64,000 nucleotides of DNA from Rodentibacter haemolyticus (GCF_015356115.1 NZ_CP063056.1:1798001-1862000), one strand, 5' to 3'. Numbered from the stretch's first letter, positions 53,752 to 63,047 are shown. Notes: generated from the sequence alone by a model not told the origin. Numbers and translations are program-made.

Positions 53752-56100
53752 CTATTTCTTTGATTTTCTTGATTTGCTAGAAACTTCTTTCTTTTTTACC
53801 GCACTTTTTCGCTTTTTTCCGATTTTTGACGGTAATTCTTTAAATATTTTCTTGGCTTTTTCTTTGGTGGTTTTTCCTGCTCGGCGTGCTTTTCGTTCGC
53901 TGCTTAGCAAAGAGAAATCCATCATTTTTTGTTCTAAATGGACGGCTTCTACACGAATACGCACTTTATCGCCCAAGCGATATTGCATACCGCTGTTTTC
54001 ACCGATCAAACGTTGTTTTGTGGCATCGAACTGATAATAATCATTTTCTAGCGTAGAAATATGCACTAAACCATCAATGAACAGTTCGTTCAAACGCACA
54101 AACAAACCAAAACCGGTAACGGATGAAATTACGCCGTTAAACTCGTTGCCTATGTGATCCAACATATATTCGCATTTCAGCCAGTCAGCCGTTTCACGCG
54201 TGGCATCATCGGCTCGGCGCTCGGTCATTGAACAATGATCGCCCAATAAATCCATTTCATCAAAGGAATAACGATAGCCGCCCGTTTCGGTGGTTTTGCG
54301 TTTTGTGCCTTGTTTTTTGGCAAGTAAATATTTAATACCACGATGAAGTGTTAAATCTGGATAACGGCGAATCGGCGAAGTGAAATGTGCATACTCTTCT
54401 AAGGCTAAACCGAAATGCCCGATATTGTCGGCATGATACACGGCTTGGCTAAGAGAGCGAAGTAGCATCGTTTGAATTAATTCGTGATCAGGGCGTTCTT
54501 TCACCTTCTCCAACAGGGCGGCGTAATCCTTGGTGATCGGTTTTAAACCGCCTTCTAACGTTAAACCGAACTCATTTAAAAATGTGCGGAATGAAGTGAG
54601 CTTTTCTTCACTTGGCGTGGCGTGAATACGATACAATGCCGGTTCATTGTTTTTTTGCATAAAATTTGCAGACGCAATATTGGCTAAAATCATACATTCT
54701 TCAATGATTTTATGAGCATCATTCCGAATCACTGGTTCAATTCGTTCAATACGTCCCATTGCATTGAAAATAAATTTGCTTTCAACGGTTTCAAAATCTA
54801 TTGCACCACGCTGTTGACGGGCGGAAAGCAAGGCTTGATATAAATCATAAAGCGCTTCCAAATGCGGAACAAGCGGGGCATAACGTTCACGTAATTCGGT
54901 ATCTCCCTCCAGCATTTTTGCCACCTTGGTATAGGTTAAACGAGCGTGAGAGTTCATGACCGCTTCATAAAAACGATAGTCGGTAAGTTTGCCCTTAGCG
55001 GAAATTTGCATTTCGCACACCATACATAGGCGATCTACTTGCGGATTAAGCGAACATAAGCCGTTGGATAAGATTTCCGGCAGCATGGGAACGACACGGT
55101 TTGGGAAATAGACGGAATTACCTCGTTTGTGCGCTTCAGCATCTAGGGCGGTGTGCAATCGTACATAGTAGCTCACATCTGCAATGGCAACCCAAAGTTT
55201 CCAGCTTTTACCCTGTTTTTCGCAATATACGGCATCATCAAAATCCCGAGCGTCTTCTCCGTCAATGGTAACGAGCGGTAGATTGCGTAAATCAATACGT
55301 CCTTTTTTCGCTTCTTCAGGCACTTCTTCCGTAAATTTTTTAACGTATTTTTCGACCGCACTTGGAAATTTATGGGGAATATCGTGATTGCGTAAAGCGA
55401 TTTCCACTTCCATTCCTTTCGCCATATTATCACCCAAAATTTCCGTGATAATCCCCACCGGTTGGCTGAAATTGGAGGAACGTTCTTGCAATTCCACCAC
55501 AACCACCTGCCCCATACGTGCGCCGTTGCGGTGTTCGTTCGGTACCAAAATATCACGCCCGATGCGGCTATCATCCGGCACCACATAACCGAAACCGTTT
55601 TCTAAGAAAAAACGCCCCACAATTTGTTTTTTTCGGTTCTCTAACACGCGAACAATACGGACCTCACGCCGACCTCGGCGATCTAAACCCGCTCTTTGGA
55701 CTAAAACGAAATCACCGTGCATAACCCGTTGCATTTGGTGGTTGGGAATAAATAAATCCTCTTTTTGCCCCTCCACCTGCAAAAATCCGTAACCTTCACG
55801 ATGACCGATCACCGTGCCTTTTATGAGATCTAATTTCTCCGGTAGGGCGTAACGTTTACGCTTTGTGAATACGAGTTGCCCGTCATTTTCCATCGCCCGC
55901 AAACGGCGGCGCATCGCTTCAATTTGCTCTTCATTATGAATAGAAAGTGCGGTCAAAATTTCTTCCCGATTCATCGGCGCATTATTTTCGCGAATGATAT
56001 TTAAAATAAACTCACGACTTGGAATGGGATTGCCGTATTTTTTCAATTCCCGCTGATAATGGGGATCTTGATGAGGTAAGGTATTGGCTTTTTTTGTCAT
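53752..56100 (-). CDS. rnr: Ribonuclease R
   Basis: The protein is 782 aa from the ATG at 56100 ([33 protein letters not shown]); a GTG at 56139 is open and neither has a clear ribosome site. Domain order is N-terminal helix-turn-helix, two cold-shock domains, RNB catalytic domain ([20 protein letters not shown] with the metal-binding Asp residues, and [12 protein letters not shown]), S1 domain ([27 protein letters not shown]) and a Lys-rich tail. It is a 3'-5' exoribonuclease for structured RNA. Likely co-transcribed with rlmB. Confidence 0.97.
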   Translation of the reverse strand: MTKKANTLPHQDPHYQRELKKYGNPIPSREFILNIIRENNAPMNREEILTALSIHNEEQIEAMRRRLRAMENDGQLVFTKRKRYALPEKLDLIKGTVIGHREGYGFLQVEGQKEDLFIPNHQMQRVMHGDFVLVQRAGLDRRGRREVRIVRVLENRKKQIVGRFFLENGFGYVVPDDSRIGRDILVPNEHRNGARMGQVVVVELQERSSNFSQPVGIITEILGDNMAKGMEVEIALRNHDIPHKFPSAVEKYVKKFTEEVPEEAKKGRIDLRNLPLVTIDGEDARDFDDAVYCEKQGKSWKLWVAIADVSYYVRLHTALDAEAHKRGNSVYFPNRVVPMLPEILSNGLCSLNPQVDRLCMVCEMQISAKGKLTDYRFYEAVMNSHARLTYTKVAKMLEGDTELRERYAPLVPHLEALYDLYQALLSARQQRGAIDFETVESKFIFNAMGRIERIEPVIRNDAHKIIEECMILANIASANFMQKNNEPALYRIHATPSEEKLTSFRTFLNEFGLTLEGGLKPITKDYAALLEKVKERPDHELIQTMLLRSLSQAVYHADNIGHFGLALEEYAHFTSPIRRYPDLTLHRGIKYLLAKKQGTKRKTTETGGYRYSFDEMDLLGDHCSMTERRADDATRETADWLKCEYMLDHIGNEFNGVISSVTGFGLFVRLNELFIDGLVHISTLENDYYQFDATKQRLIGENSGMQYRLGDKVRIRVEAVHLEQKMMDFSLLSSERKARRAGKTTKEKAKKIFKELPSKIGKKRKSAVKKKEVSSKSRKSKK

Positions 56101-56171
56101 TATTTGGCGTTGTTTTGAAAATTTGAGAGAGTTTGGCACTAAGGAAGAAAGAATGCAAGGGAATAGGGTAA

Positions 56172-56423
56172 ATTTGTGGGGCGGAGATAGACTTTACCGA
56201 CCCACAAACCGGTGAGCTTATCCGCGGTAAAAGCGGTGGGGTTTTAGCGGTTCATCGTCTGATTAATAAACCTGAACGCCACGCCGCGTTGAAGTCTGCT
56301 ATGGCGAACGACAACTACTTATCGCTCGGTTGTATCAATATGCCGACGGCGTTTTACGATGCGAACTTGCCAGAAAATTTGGCGGGCAAAAACAAAATCG
56401 TGAACAAAATTCGCCAAAAGTGA
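56172..56423 (+). pseudogene. C-terminal fragment of an L,D-transpeptidase-like (YkuD-type) protein
   Basis: The frame has no start: it begins right after a TAA at 56169 and runs 83 codons to TGA at 56421. It reads [21 protein letters not shown], then HRLINKPERHAALKSAMAND, then NYLSLGCINMPTAFYDANLP. The H...S-x-G-C-I-N arrangement resembles the YkuD active site with its catalytic Cys. The N-terminal part is missing, so this is debris. An uptake signal overlaps the stop. A different frame (56330-56587) stays open over this region, but I see no family match. Confidence 0.5.
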
Positions 56424-56562
56424 CCGCACTTTCGGATAACGAAGTCGCACAAACCAACCCGAATATTGACGTGGATAAGCTCAAAGCGAGCCTGAAAAAG
56501 TCGTTGGGTAAACTCGCGGATAGCGTTCATTTAGTCAGAAGAAACAAAATCGTATTCAATGA

Positions 56563-56672
56563 AAAAACTTTCCATTATTATCCTTGAAAGAATGTGAATT
56601 TCGGTTTACCTTTGGGATATTAAAAAACAGCTTAAAACCCTGTGAAATTTAGGGCTAATCTAGGTTAGACCT
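56563..56672 (+). repeat. Left direct repeat flanking nadV
   Basis: It shares with 58193-58307 the blocks ACTTTCC, TTGAAAGAATGTGAATTTCGG, AGCTTAAAACC, TGAAATTTAGG and TTAATCTA/CTAATCTA in the same order and spacing. It is an imperfect direct copy of about 110 bp, ending 24 bp before the nadV ATG. Confidence 0.8.
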
Positions 56673-56696
56673 TTTAATTTAAATGAGTTAAATGGA

Positions 56697-58088
56697 ATGT
56701 ACACATCTAATTTTTTAAATCTTATCTTAAATGTTGACAGTTATAAGGCGTCTCATTGGTTACAATACCCGCCTAATACGGAATATGTCTCTTATTATGT
56801 TGAGGCGCGTAGCGGAAAGCTTGATGTTGTTTTTTTTGGTTTACAAGCCTTTATCAAAGAATATTTATTAACTCCTGTTACCCAACGGGATATTGAAGAG
56901 GCGGAAATTGTGTTAAACCTGCACGGGTTGCCGTTTAACCGTCTTGGTTGGCAGCGTTTAATTGAGAAATATCAAGGGTTTTTACCATTAAAAATAGAAG
57001 CTGTTCCGGAAGGGACGGTGTTACCGGTAGGTAATGTGGTTTGCCAGATTGTTAATACCGATCCTGAGTTCTTCTGGCTGACAGGATATCTGGAAACCGC
57101 ATTATTACGTGCAATTTGGTATCCTTCCACGGTGGCGAGTATTTCTTATTTCTGTAAACAGAAGATTAAACAGGCACTTGAAAAATCTGCCGATAATTTA
57201 GATAACTTATTATTTAAATTACATGATTTCGGCGCAAGAGGGGCTTCTAGTCTAGAAACCGTTGCTTTAGGCGGTTTGGCTCATTTGGTTAATTTTATGG
57301 GAACGGATAGTGTTTCTGCATTAGTTGCCGCCCGCCGTTGGTATAATGCGGAGCAAATGCCTGCTTTTTCGATTCCCGCCGCAGAACATAGCACGATAAC
57401 CTCATGGGGCAAAGAAAGAGAAATTGATGCCTATGAAAATATGTTAAATCAATTCGCCGGTAAAGATAAAATTTATGCGGTTGTTTCTGATAGTTATGAT
57501 CTTTGGTATGCACTGGAGCACATTTGGGGAGAACAGCTTAAAGATAAAGTAAAGGGACTCGGGGGAACTTTAGTTATCCGCCCGGATAGCGGCGATCCTG
57601 CCGAAGTAATATGCCGAGCATTAGAGATTTTAGCGCGTAAATTCGGTTCAACCTTGAATAGCAAAGGTTATCGGGTGTTGCCTGATTATATACGGCTTAT
57701 TCAAGGAGACGGGATTAATAGTAATTCAATCGTGCCGATTCTAGAATCAATAATGGCTCACGGATTTAGCGTTGATAACGTGAATTTTGGAATGGGTGGG
57801 GGATTATTGCAACAAGTAAACCGAGATACGATGAGCTGGGCGATGAAAGCAAGTGCGGTGAATATCGCAGGTCAATGGCAAGACGTGTATAAAGACCCGA
57901 TCACCGGTCAGGCAAAGCGTTCTAAAAAAGGTTTGCTCGCCTTGGTTAAACAACAACATCAATGGCAAACGATCCCTCTGCAGGCGTTAAATGGTCAAAA
58001 AAATCAATTGCGTACTGTGTTTGTTAATGGACAGTTATTAATTGATGATACTTTAGAAACGATTCGTATGAGAACGGAAAGTTGTTAA
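56697..58088 (+). CDS. nadV: Nicotinamide phosphoribosyltransferase
   Basis: The protein is 463 aa of the NAMPT/NadV family: DSYKASHWLQYPPNTEYVSYYVEARSG at the N-terminus, the KLHDFGARGASSLE segment, the catalytic-His region AAEHSTITSWGKEREIDAYENML, VVSDSYDLWYALEHIWGE, RPDSGDPAEVI, IQGDGINSNSI and NFGMGGGLLQQVNRDT. It makes NMN from nicotinamide and PRPP, the step that frees Pasteurellaceae from needing V-factor (NAD). It lies alone between two direct repeats and next to gene fragments, so it was probably gained by transfer. The ribosome site is weak (GAG). Confidence 0.94.
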   Translation: MYTSNFLNLILNVDSYKASHWLQYPPNTEYVSYYVEARSGKLDVVFFGLQAFIKEYLLTPVTQRDIEEAEIVLNLHGLPFNRLGWQRLIEKYQGFLPLKIEAVPEGTVLPVGNVVCQIVNTDPEFFWLTGYLETALLRAIWYPSTVASISYFCKQKIKQALEKSADNLDNLLFKLHDFGARGASSLETVALGGLAHLVNFMGTDSVSALVAARRWYNAEQMPAFSIPAAEHSTITSWGKEREIDAYENMLNQFAGKDKIYAVVSDSYDLWYALEHIWGEQLKDKVKGLGGTLVIRPDSGDPAEVICRALEILARKFGSTLNSKGYRVLPDYIRLIQGDGINSNSIVPILESIMAHGFSVDNVNFGMGGGLLQQVNRDTMSWAMKASAVNIAGQWQDVYKDPITGQAKRSKKGLLALVKQQHQWQTIPLQALNGQKNQLRTVFVNGQLLIDDTLETIRMRTESC

Positions 58089-58184
58089 TATCAGCTTGAT
58101 TACATCTTTGAACGATTCGCAGTGCAACAAAAACACATCAACGTATTGAAAAGCCAAGAAGGCTCGGAAAACACAACGGAATAA
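58089..58184 (+). pseudogene. Short coding debris after nadV
   Basis: Directly after the nadV stop a frame reads YQLDYIFERFAVQQKHINVL, then KSQEGSENTTE, and a stop. It has no start of its own and looks like the tail of another gene, perhaps phage or plasmid derived; I do not recognise it. Confidence 0.35.
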
Positions 58185-58192
58185 ACCGAAAA

Positions 58193-58307
58193 CACTTTCC
58201 TTGTTTTTGAAAGAATGTGAATTTCGGTTTAATTTTTGGAAACAAAAAATAGCTTAAAACCTTGCAAAATGCAGTGAAATTTAGGATTAATCTACTTTAA
58301 CCCTTCC
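58193..58307 (+). repeat. Right direct repeat flanking nadV
   Basis: Copy of 56563-56672 with small differences, about 1.63 kb downstream. Both copies are in the same orientation. Confidence 0.8.
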
Positions 58308-58308
58308 C

Positions 58309-59088
58309 TTAAGGTTGAATAAAATTCAATTCCCCCTGATTTTCTAAAAACGCCGGTTGAATTTCCACATAATCTTTCGCTTTCAACATATTGCCTGTTT
58401 GTTGAATATAATCTTTAAAGTGGGGAGTGTTGCGGTGATTTTCATAAGCCGCATCGTTGGCATAAATCTCAAAGAAAAACCATTTATTGGGATTTTCTTC
58501 CGTTGTCGCCGCATACATTGCAATAACGCCTTCTTCCCGTTTTAAAGATTGCGCCATTTCCGCCGCAACAATGGCTTTAAATTTCGCATTATCTTCCGGT
58601 TTGACTTCCACCGTAACAAGATTTGTCCGCGTTTCGACTTTTTGCTGTACCTTTTTATCCCCTAGAAATTGTGCATTGAGCACAATACGTTTTTTGTGAT
58701 CTGTTAAAATTTCAGGAGATGCTTGTAAAAATGCCTTGTATTGCGGTGAATTACGGTGTGCTTCATAGGCGGTTTGATCGGCATAGATTTCCACCATATA
58801 TGCCATATTCGGATTTGCTTTTTGCTTTACCGAATACATTGCCAGCGTGCCTTTCTCGATTTGTATTGAGGTCGTTATATTGTGTTCGGCAACGGCATCA
58901 TATTTTTCGGTCGCCCCTTCTTTTATGCCGAGTTCAAATAGATTGATGATTGGATTTGCGTTTACTGTTATTGCCATCGTTAGTCCTAAAAGTGCGGTCA
59001 AAAAATTTTTAGATTTTGAACGTTGACTTTGCCAATGGTGCCATAAGGTATAACAATCGCTCAAAGCGATTTTGTATAATTTTTTCAT
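58309..59088 (-). CDS. Exported protein with two antibiotic-biosynthesis-monooxygenase (ABM) domains
   Basis: The protein is 259 aa from the ATG at 59088. It has an unusually long basic n-region (MKKLYKIALSDCYTLWHHWQ and the following SKSKNF), then a hydrophobic core FLTALLGLTMAITVNA, so export with cleavage after NANA-like residues is likely. Two tandem ABM domains follow: INLFELGIKEGATEKYDAVA ... GTLAMYSVKQ ... EIYADQTAYEAHRNSPQYKAF, then LVTVEVKPEDNAKFKAIVAA ... GVIAMYAATTEENPNKWFFFEIYANDAAYENHRNTPHF. Single ABM relatives such as YgiN act on quinols; the periplasmic double form is of unknown function. The first 35 codons derive from a dispersed repeat. Confidence 0.8.
   Translation of the reverse strand: MKKLYKIALSDCYTLWHHWQSQRSKSKNFLTALLGLTMAITVNANPIINLFELGIKEGATEKYDAVAEHNITTSIQIEKGTLAMYSVKQKANPNMAYMVEIYADQTAYEAHRNSPQYKAFLQASPEILTDHKKRIVLNAQFLGDKKVQQKVETRTNLVTVEVKPEDNAKFKAIVAAEMAQSLKREEGVIAMYAATTEENPNKWFFFEIYANDAAYENHRNTPHFKDYIQQTGNMLKAKDYVEIQPAFLENQGELNFIQP
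58988..59083 (-). repeat. Dispersed 96-bp repeat, copy 1, forming the 5' end of the ABM gene
   Basis: On the minus strand it runs from AAAATTATACAAAATCGC to the uptake signal GACCGCACTTTT. It matches 62949-63045 along its full length at roughly 85-90%. Confidence 0.85.
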
Positions 59089-59284
59089 TGTTTTTTTCTT
59101 AAGTAAGAGGAAATCATCATGTGTGTAGCAAGCACACAAAGCTAAAAATAATATTATGTGTAACTCTAAAACGTAGAGATTAGGTTTATTATATATTAAG
59201 ATTATGGTGGCTTTTGTCGGTTATTATCAATTACTCAAAAACATTGAGATTAACTTCTATTTAAAGAAGAGCAGTAAAAGCGTC

Positions 59285-59340
59285 AAAAAATAACCGCACT
59301 TTTGTTTTTAGTGAAATATAAAGGTGCGGTTGGTTTAGTT
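59285..59340 (-). terminator. Probable terminator of the phytase-esterase-like gene
   Basis: ACCGCAC (59293-59299) pairs with GTGCGGT (59334-59340) across a long, partly structured loop; on the minus strand a T run (complement of 59285-59290) follows. Confidence 0.55.
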
Positions 59341-59351
59341 AGGCTTTGCGA

Positions 59352-60704
59352 CTACTCAGCACTGAGTAATGCCGGTACTTTCAGTAAAATTAATTCGTTA
59401 TCATCCTGACGATTAGGTTCGCGGCTGGATGAAAACGGAAAGTTATTATCATTACCGACAATAATGTGCTCATTATCCACAATATCTACGTTTTCAATAG
59501 TAAAAAATGGAAATGTGAATACTTCTCCGGTTAATGGTTTTAGACTGATTTTATTTGGATCGGCAATTTTGAGTAAATCAATGTAAGCAATTTTTTTTAC
59601 TGCCTTACCAACGTTGTTATCAGAAAACGCTATCTTATAAACACGTTTAAATTTTGCCGGATCGGAAAAACAATGTGTTGTGTCTTCAAGATTTCTGCAG
59701 GCTTTATCAAGCGTTCCTTCTCCATTATCTCGTTCAATAATTAAACCGTTTTCAGCATCAATCATATTAAAATCACCGATAGCGTTATGTTCATTTTCTA
59801 AAGGATAAAACCAATAACGTCCCGTCCATTTTTGTTTATCAACATCAAACTCTAAAATACGTAATGAAACTTTACCATCTTTGGTTTCCCAACTTTGTTT
59901 ATTTTCATCCCATAAAGGACCTTCTAATAATGGGTAAAGATATTTATTGTCAGGTGAGGCCGCCATTCCTTCATAACCTTTCGAACGTTTTAAATTAACA
60001 TTTTTATAATGTTCGTTTGGTTTACTCGGTGAGACAATTTGGCTGTGATCGGGAGATTGAATTTTTATTCCGTCCACTTCACTTTCAAACACGGATAATA
60101 TTTTTCCATCTAAATTTGCTTTAATTAGGTAAGGACCAAATTCATCACCAATCCAAATATTATCACCGATGATTTGAAAGCTTTCCGTATCGAAATCCGC
60201 CCCGGTTAAATATCTTTCCTTAGTATCTTCATGAGTGATACGAAACGGTACTTTTTTATCCGGATCGGATAAAAAGACAGTTTTAATTGGTTTAAATTGC
60301 CCTTGTGACCAGTCAACTTTGTATTGGTTTAAGTAAAGCATTGAATCGGCTGAATTTGCTTTACTGCCAAATCCATTATCTGTAAGGAGCCATACCGTAT
60401 CTTTTCCGATGACTTTGATTCCGGAGTGTCCTTGTCGGGGTTGATTTTGAATTGGTAAAAAATGACCGGTTTCACGATCTTTCGATTTTCCTTGCACTGA
60501 TTGTAATTTTTCTATCCGTTTAAATGTTGTATATTTTCCAGCCGTTTTTAAATCATTTGGTGCATTATTCGGCACCGAAACAACGGCATTTGCAGGTAAT
60601 ACAGCATGTGCAGATAGTTCAGCCGGTACTTCAAAGGCGGCTTGAACAACGCTTGTCATACCTAAGGTTAAACTCAATATAGTTAAAAGCTGTTTGTTTT
60701 TCAT
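59352..60704 (-). CDS. Exported esterase-like activity of phytase family protein
   Basis: The protein is 450 aa with a classic signal peptide (MKNKQLLTILSLTLGMTSVVQA, cleavage before AFEVPAEL). The mature part has the family's beta-propeller signatures: HSGIKVIGKDTVWLLTDNGFG, TGADFDTESFQIIGDNIWIGDEFGPYLIK, RSKGYEGMAASPDNKYLYPLLEGPLW, and a C-terminal VDNEHIIVGNDNNFPFSSSREPN. Homologues are periplasmic or secreted; their true substrate is poorly known despite the phytase name. It is a single gene with its own terminator. Confidence 0.85.
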   Translation of the reverse strand: MKNKQLLTILSLTLGMTSVVQAAFEVPAELSAHAVLPANAVVSVPNNAPNDLKTAGKYTTFKRIEKLQSVQGKSKDRETGHFLPIQNQPRQGHSGIKVIGKDTVWLLTDNGFGSKANSADSMLYLNQYKVDWSQGQFKPIKTVFLSDPDKKVPFRITHEDTKERYLTGADFDTESFQIIGDNIWIGDEFGPYLIKANLDGKILSVFESEVDGIKIQSPDHSQIVSPSKPNEHYKNVNLKRSKGYEGMAASPDNKYLYPLLEGPLWDENKQSWETKDGKVSLRILEFDVDKQKWTGRYWFYPLENEHNAIGDFNMIDAENGLIIERDNGEGTLDKACRNLEDTTHCFSDPAKFKRVYKIAFSDNNVGKAVKKIAYIDLLKIADPNKISLKPLTGEVFTFPFFTIENVDIVDNEHIIVGNDNNFPFSSSREPNRQDDNELILLKVPALLSAE

Positions 60705-60844
60705 ACATTTTTTCCTCTTTCATTTAATTTTATAAAGAGAATATATGGTAAATATGACGATAGTATGACAGTGAAATAAGTTCCTTTGAGTATGAATTAG
60801 GCGGAATATCAAGTAAGCTCGACCATGATTGAAACTATTCCTTA

Positions 60845-61144
60845 TTATACTTTTATCGCTTCAGTAATATCCGCTGCGATCATTTTTGGGGCAAACTCAC
60901 GAATATCATAGTCGGCGAGATCGGGATAGTAGCAATCCTCTTCCAAGATTTTTTGTAGTTCTTCGCGGTTTTCGGTTTCGGCAAAAATCACGCCGGCGTG
61001 TGCTTCGGTGTCGATGTAAGGACCGAGTATTAAAAATTTGCCGTTTTGAAAGTATTTTTTAAACCATTCCGCATGGATTGGAAAAAGTGCGTTTTGTTTT
61101 TCTTCGGAAAGAGTAGGTTTGACGGTGATATTGATAATGTACAT
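60845..61144 (-). CDS. YciI-family protein
   Basis: The protein is 99 aa with a good ribosome site (AAGGAA). It reads MYIINITVKPTLSEEKQNAL with the conserved His in FPIHAEWFKKYFQNGKFLILGPY, then AGVIFAETENREELQKILEEDCYYPDLADYDIREFAPK. YciI proteins have a dimeric ferredoxin-like fold related to ABM domains; the function is unknown. It lies 43 bp downstream of the flavodoxin-fold oxidoreductase gene, probably in the same operon. Confidence 0.85.
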   Translation of the reverse strand: MYIINITVKPTLSEEKQNALFPIHAEWFKKYFQNGKFLILGPYIDTEAHAGVIFAETENREELQKILEEDCYYPDLADYDIREFAPKMIAADITEAIKV

Positions 61145-61187
61145 TGTTTTTCCTTATTTAATGCTATTTAAAAGGTAAAAAGACTAA

Positions 61188-61748
61188 TTATTCTGCAGCG
61201 GCTTTTTCAATTGCTGTAATTAAACGTGCAGCATGATCTTGTGCTATGGTTTTTTGTTCGGCGATTTTTGCTTCATTACGTCCTACATAGCTTATGCCGC
61301 AAGTAATGACAGGATCTTGATAATCTAATCCACATAAGGTTGCGAAGGTTTCAAATTGGGGTAAATAATCTTCCACCCTGTGTTTGAAAAAACCGTCTTT
61401 TTGATAGACTTCGGCTGGGGCACCCGTGGTGGTGGAAATAATTAATTTTTTACCACCGATTTTCGCTGTCGAGCCGTGCGCAAAGCCATGCACGAATACT
61501 TTATCTATCCACAATTTCATTAATCCCGGTACGGAATACCAAGAGAAAGGGAATTGGAATACGATAATATCCGCGGCTAAGATTGCCGTTTTTTCCGCTT
61601 CTATATCAAATTGATAGTTTGGATAAAGACTATCTAAGCGGTGAATTTTGGCATTGGGTAAGGCTTTTTCGATGGTTTGTAAAATTTCGCTGTTAGCGAC
61701 TGAAGTATTTAAATCCGGGTGGCCTGATACAATAAGTACGTTTTTCAT
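61188..61748 (-). CDS. Flavodoxin-fold NAD(P)H oxidoreductase (KefF/MdaB/NQO1 type)
   Basis: The protein is 186 aa from the ATG at 61748 (MKNVLIVSGHPDLNTSVANSEIL), with AAGGAAAA upstream; an ATG 21 bp earlier is also open. The flavodoxin-2 fold is shown by IVFQFPFSWYSVPGLMKLWIDKVFVHGFAHG, with the FMN/FAD-binding STTTGAPAEVY. The protein probably reduces quinones or other electrophiles by two electrons. The divergent LysR gene 108 bp away is its likely regulator, and a YciI-like gene follows. Confidence 0.87.
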   Translation of the reverse strand: MKNVLIVSGHPDLNTSVANSEILQTIEKALPNAKIHRLDSLYPNYQFDIEAEKTAILAADIIVFQFPFSWYSVPGLMKLWIDKVFVHGFAHGSTAKIGGKKLIISTTTGAPAEVYQKDGFFKHRVEDYLPQFETFATLCGLDYQDPVITCGISYVGRNEAKIAEQKTIAQDHAARLITAIEKAAAE

Positions 61749-61856
61749 TTTGTTTTCCTTTTTGTTCATATCTCATTTGATGTTGCGTATTATACGTAAA
61801 ATAATTATGATGATTAGACAGATAAAGATAAAATTACTATTAGGTAAAAACTAATA

Positions 61857-62762
61857 ATGCAACAGGATAATTCTTACTACGGGCAGCTTAATGTCTTTCA
61901 AACAATTGCTAAAGAAGGCAGTATTTCTGCGGCAGCGCGTAAATTACAAATTGCCGTGCCGTCCGCTAGTCAATCATTAAAATTGCTTGAACAAAAAATC
62001 GGCGTACCGCTTTTTCACCGTACCACACGCAATATTCAACTTACCGATGCGGGGCGACAGCTGCTTGAACGTACCAAAGAGGCAATGATGACGCTTAATC
62101 AAGCGTTAGATGAAATTCAACATTTTAATGCTGAGCCAAGAGGTATAGTTCGGATAACGATGTCCCGTTTTGCCTATCAACTAGTTATTCGTCCGTATTT
62201 GGCGGAATTTTGCGAACGTTACCCAAAAATTCAGTTGGAAATTTCACTGAATGATGCTTTGGTAAATTTATTAGAGGAAGGAGTTGATCTCGGTATTCGT
62301 TTCGGTAATCGGATAGATGAGGGAATGATTGCTCGAAAATTATTACCTGCTTTCAAAGAGGGTTTGTATGTGAGTAAGGCTTATGCGGCAAAACGGGGAA
62401 AACCGAAAACGCCGCAAGATCTGAGCGAACATCAACTCATCGGCTACCGTTTTATTTCTTCTAACCGTATTGAACCGTTGGTTCTTAATATTAACGGGTT
62501 GGAAACCGCCTTAAATATCGACACGCGATTGTTGTGCAATGATCCGGAAATTATTGCTGATGCGACTCGTCAAGATTTAGGTATCGGGCGTATTTTTGAA
62601 CCTAATATGCAAACTTTTGCCGACAAAGAAGAATTTGTTCCAATCCTGCAAGCCCATTGGCGAGAATATCCGCCGCTTTATTTGTACTATTTACAACAGG
62701 CTCAAAAAGTACGAAAGGTTCAGACAGTGATTGAATTTTTGTTGGAAAAGAACGGGATATAA
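61857..62762 (+). CDS. LysR-family transcriptional regulator
   Basis: The protein is 301 aa. The N-terminal helix-turn-helix is NVFQTIAKEGSISAAARKLQIAVPSASQSLKLLEQKIGVPLFHRTTRNIQLTDAG, followed by a PBP-like effector domain (RGIVRITMSRFAYQLVIRPYLAEF, DLGIRFGNRIDEGMIARKL). This matches the CrgA/aaeR-type subgroup that often controls a divergent oxidoreductase, here the flavodoxin-fold gene. The effector is unknown; a quinone or other electrophile is a reasonable guess. Confidence 0.9.
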   Translation: MQQDNSYYGQLNVFQTIAKEGSISAAARKLQIAVPSASQSLKLLEQKIGVPLFHRTTRNIQLTDAGRQLLERTKEAMMTLNQALDEIQHFNAEPRGIVRITMSRFAYQLVIRPYLAEFCERYPKIQLEISLNDALVNLLEEGVDLGIRFGNRIDEGMIARKLLPAFKEGLYVSKAYAAKRGKPKTPQDLSEHQLIGYRFISSNRIEPLVLNINGLETALNIDTRLLCNDPEIIADATRQDLGIGRIFEPNMQTFADKEEFVPILQAHWREYPPLYLYYLQQAQKVRKVQTVIEFLLEKNGI

Positions 62763-62768
62763 AAATAT

Positions 62769-62936
62769 CGGTATTATGCGGTTGCACAAAGAAAATTTTA
62801 TATTCAATATTTTGAGGTAGGGTGTGTGTTAGCCGTAGGCGTAGCACGCCTTTTTGTCAATAAATTTCATTACGGTGCGTTACGGCTTCGCCTAACGTTA
62901 TCCCACAATGATTTGCGCAAGTGCTACATAATACCG
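62769..62936. repeat. Dispersed intergenic element, copy H
   Basis: Left end CGGTATTATGCGGTTGCAC, right end GTGCTACATAATACCG. The core is nearly the same as copy B (CGTAGGCGTAGCACGCC and GGTGCGTTACGGCTTCGCC arms). It lies between the convergent lysR and rluA genes, directly before the second 96-bp repeat copy. Confidence 0.88.
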
Positions 62937-62948
62937 AAAAATACGGTG

Positions 62949-63045
62949 AAAATTATACACAATCGCTTTGAACGATGGTTATGCCTTACGGCATCGTTGG
63001 CAAAGCCAAGGTTCAAAATCTAAAGATTTTGTGACCGCACTTTTT
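62949..63045 (+). repeat. Dispersed 96-bp repeat, copy 2
   Basis: Runs from AAAATTATACACAATCGC to GACCGCACTTTTT and matches 58988-59083. In the frame used by the other copy it still encodes KLYTIALNDGYALRHRWQSQ followed by GSKSKDFVTALFD and a stop, with a TGA just before it and no start codon. Confidence 0.85.
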
Positions 63046-63047
63046 GA

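Noticed and set aside
56330..56587. An 85-codon open frame before nadV
   Set aside because: It starts inside the L,D-transpeptidase-like fragment in another frame, has no ribosome site and runs into the direct repeat; I could not tie it to any family.
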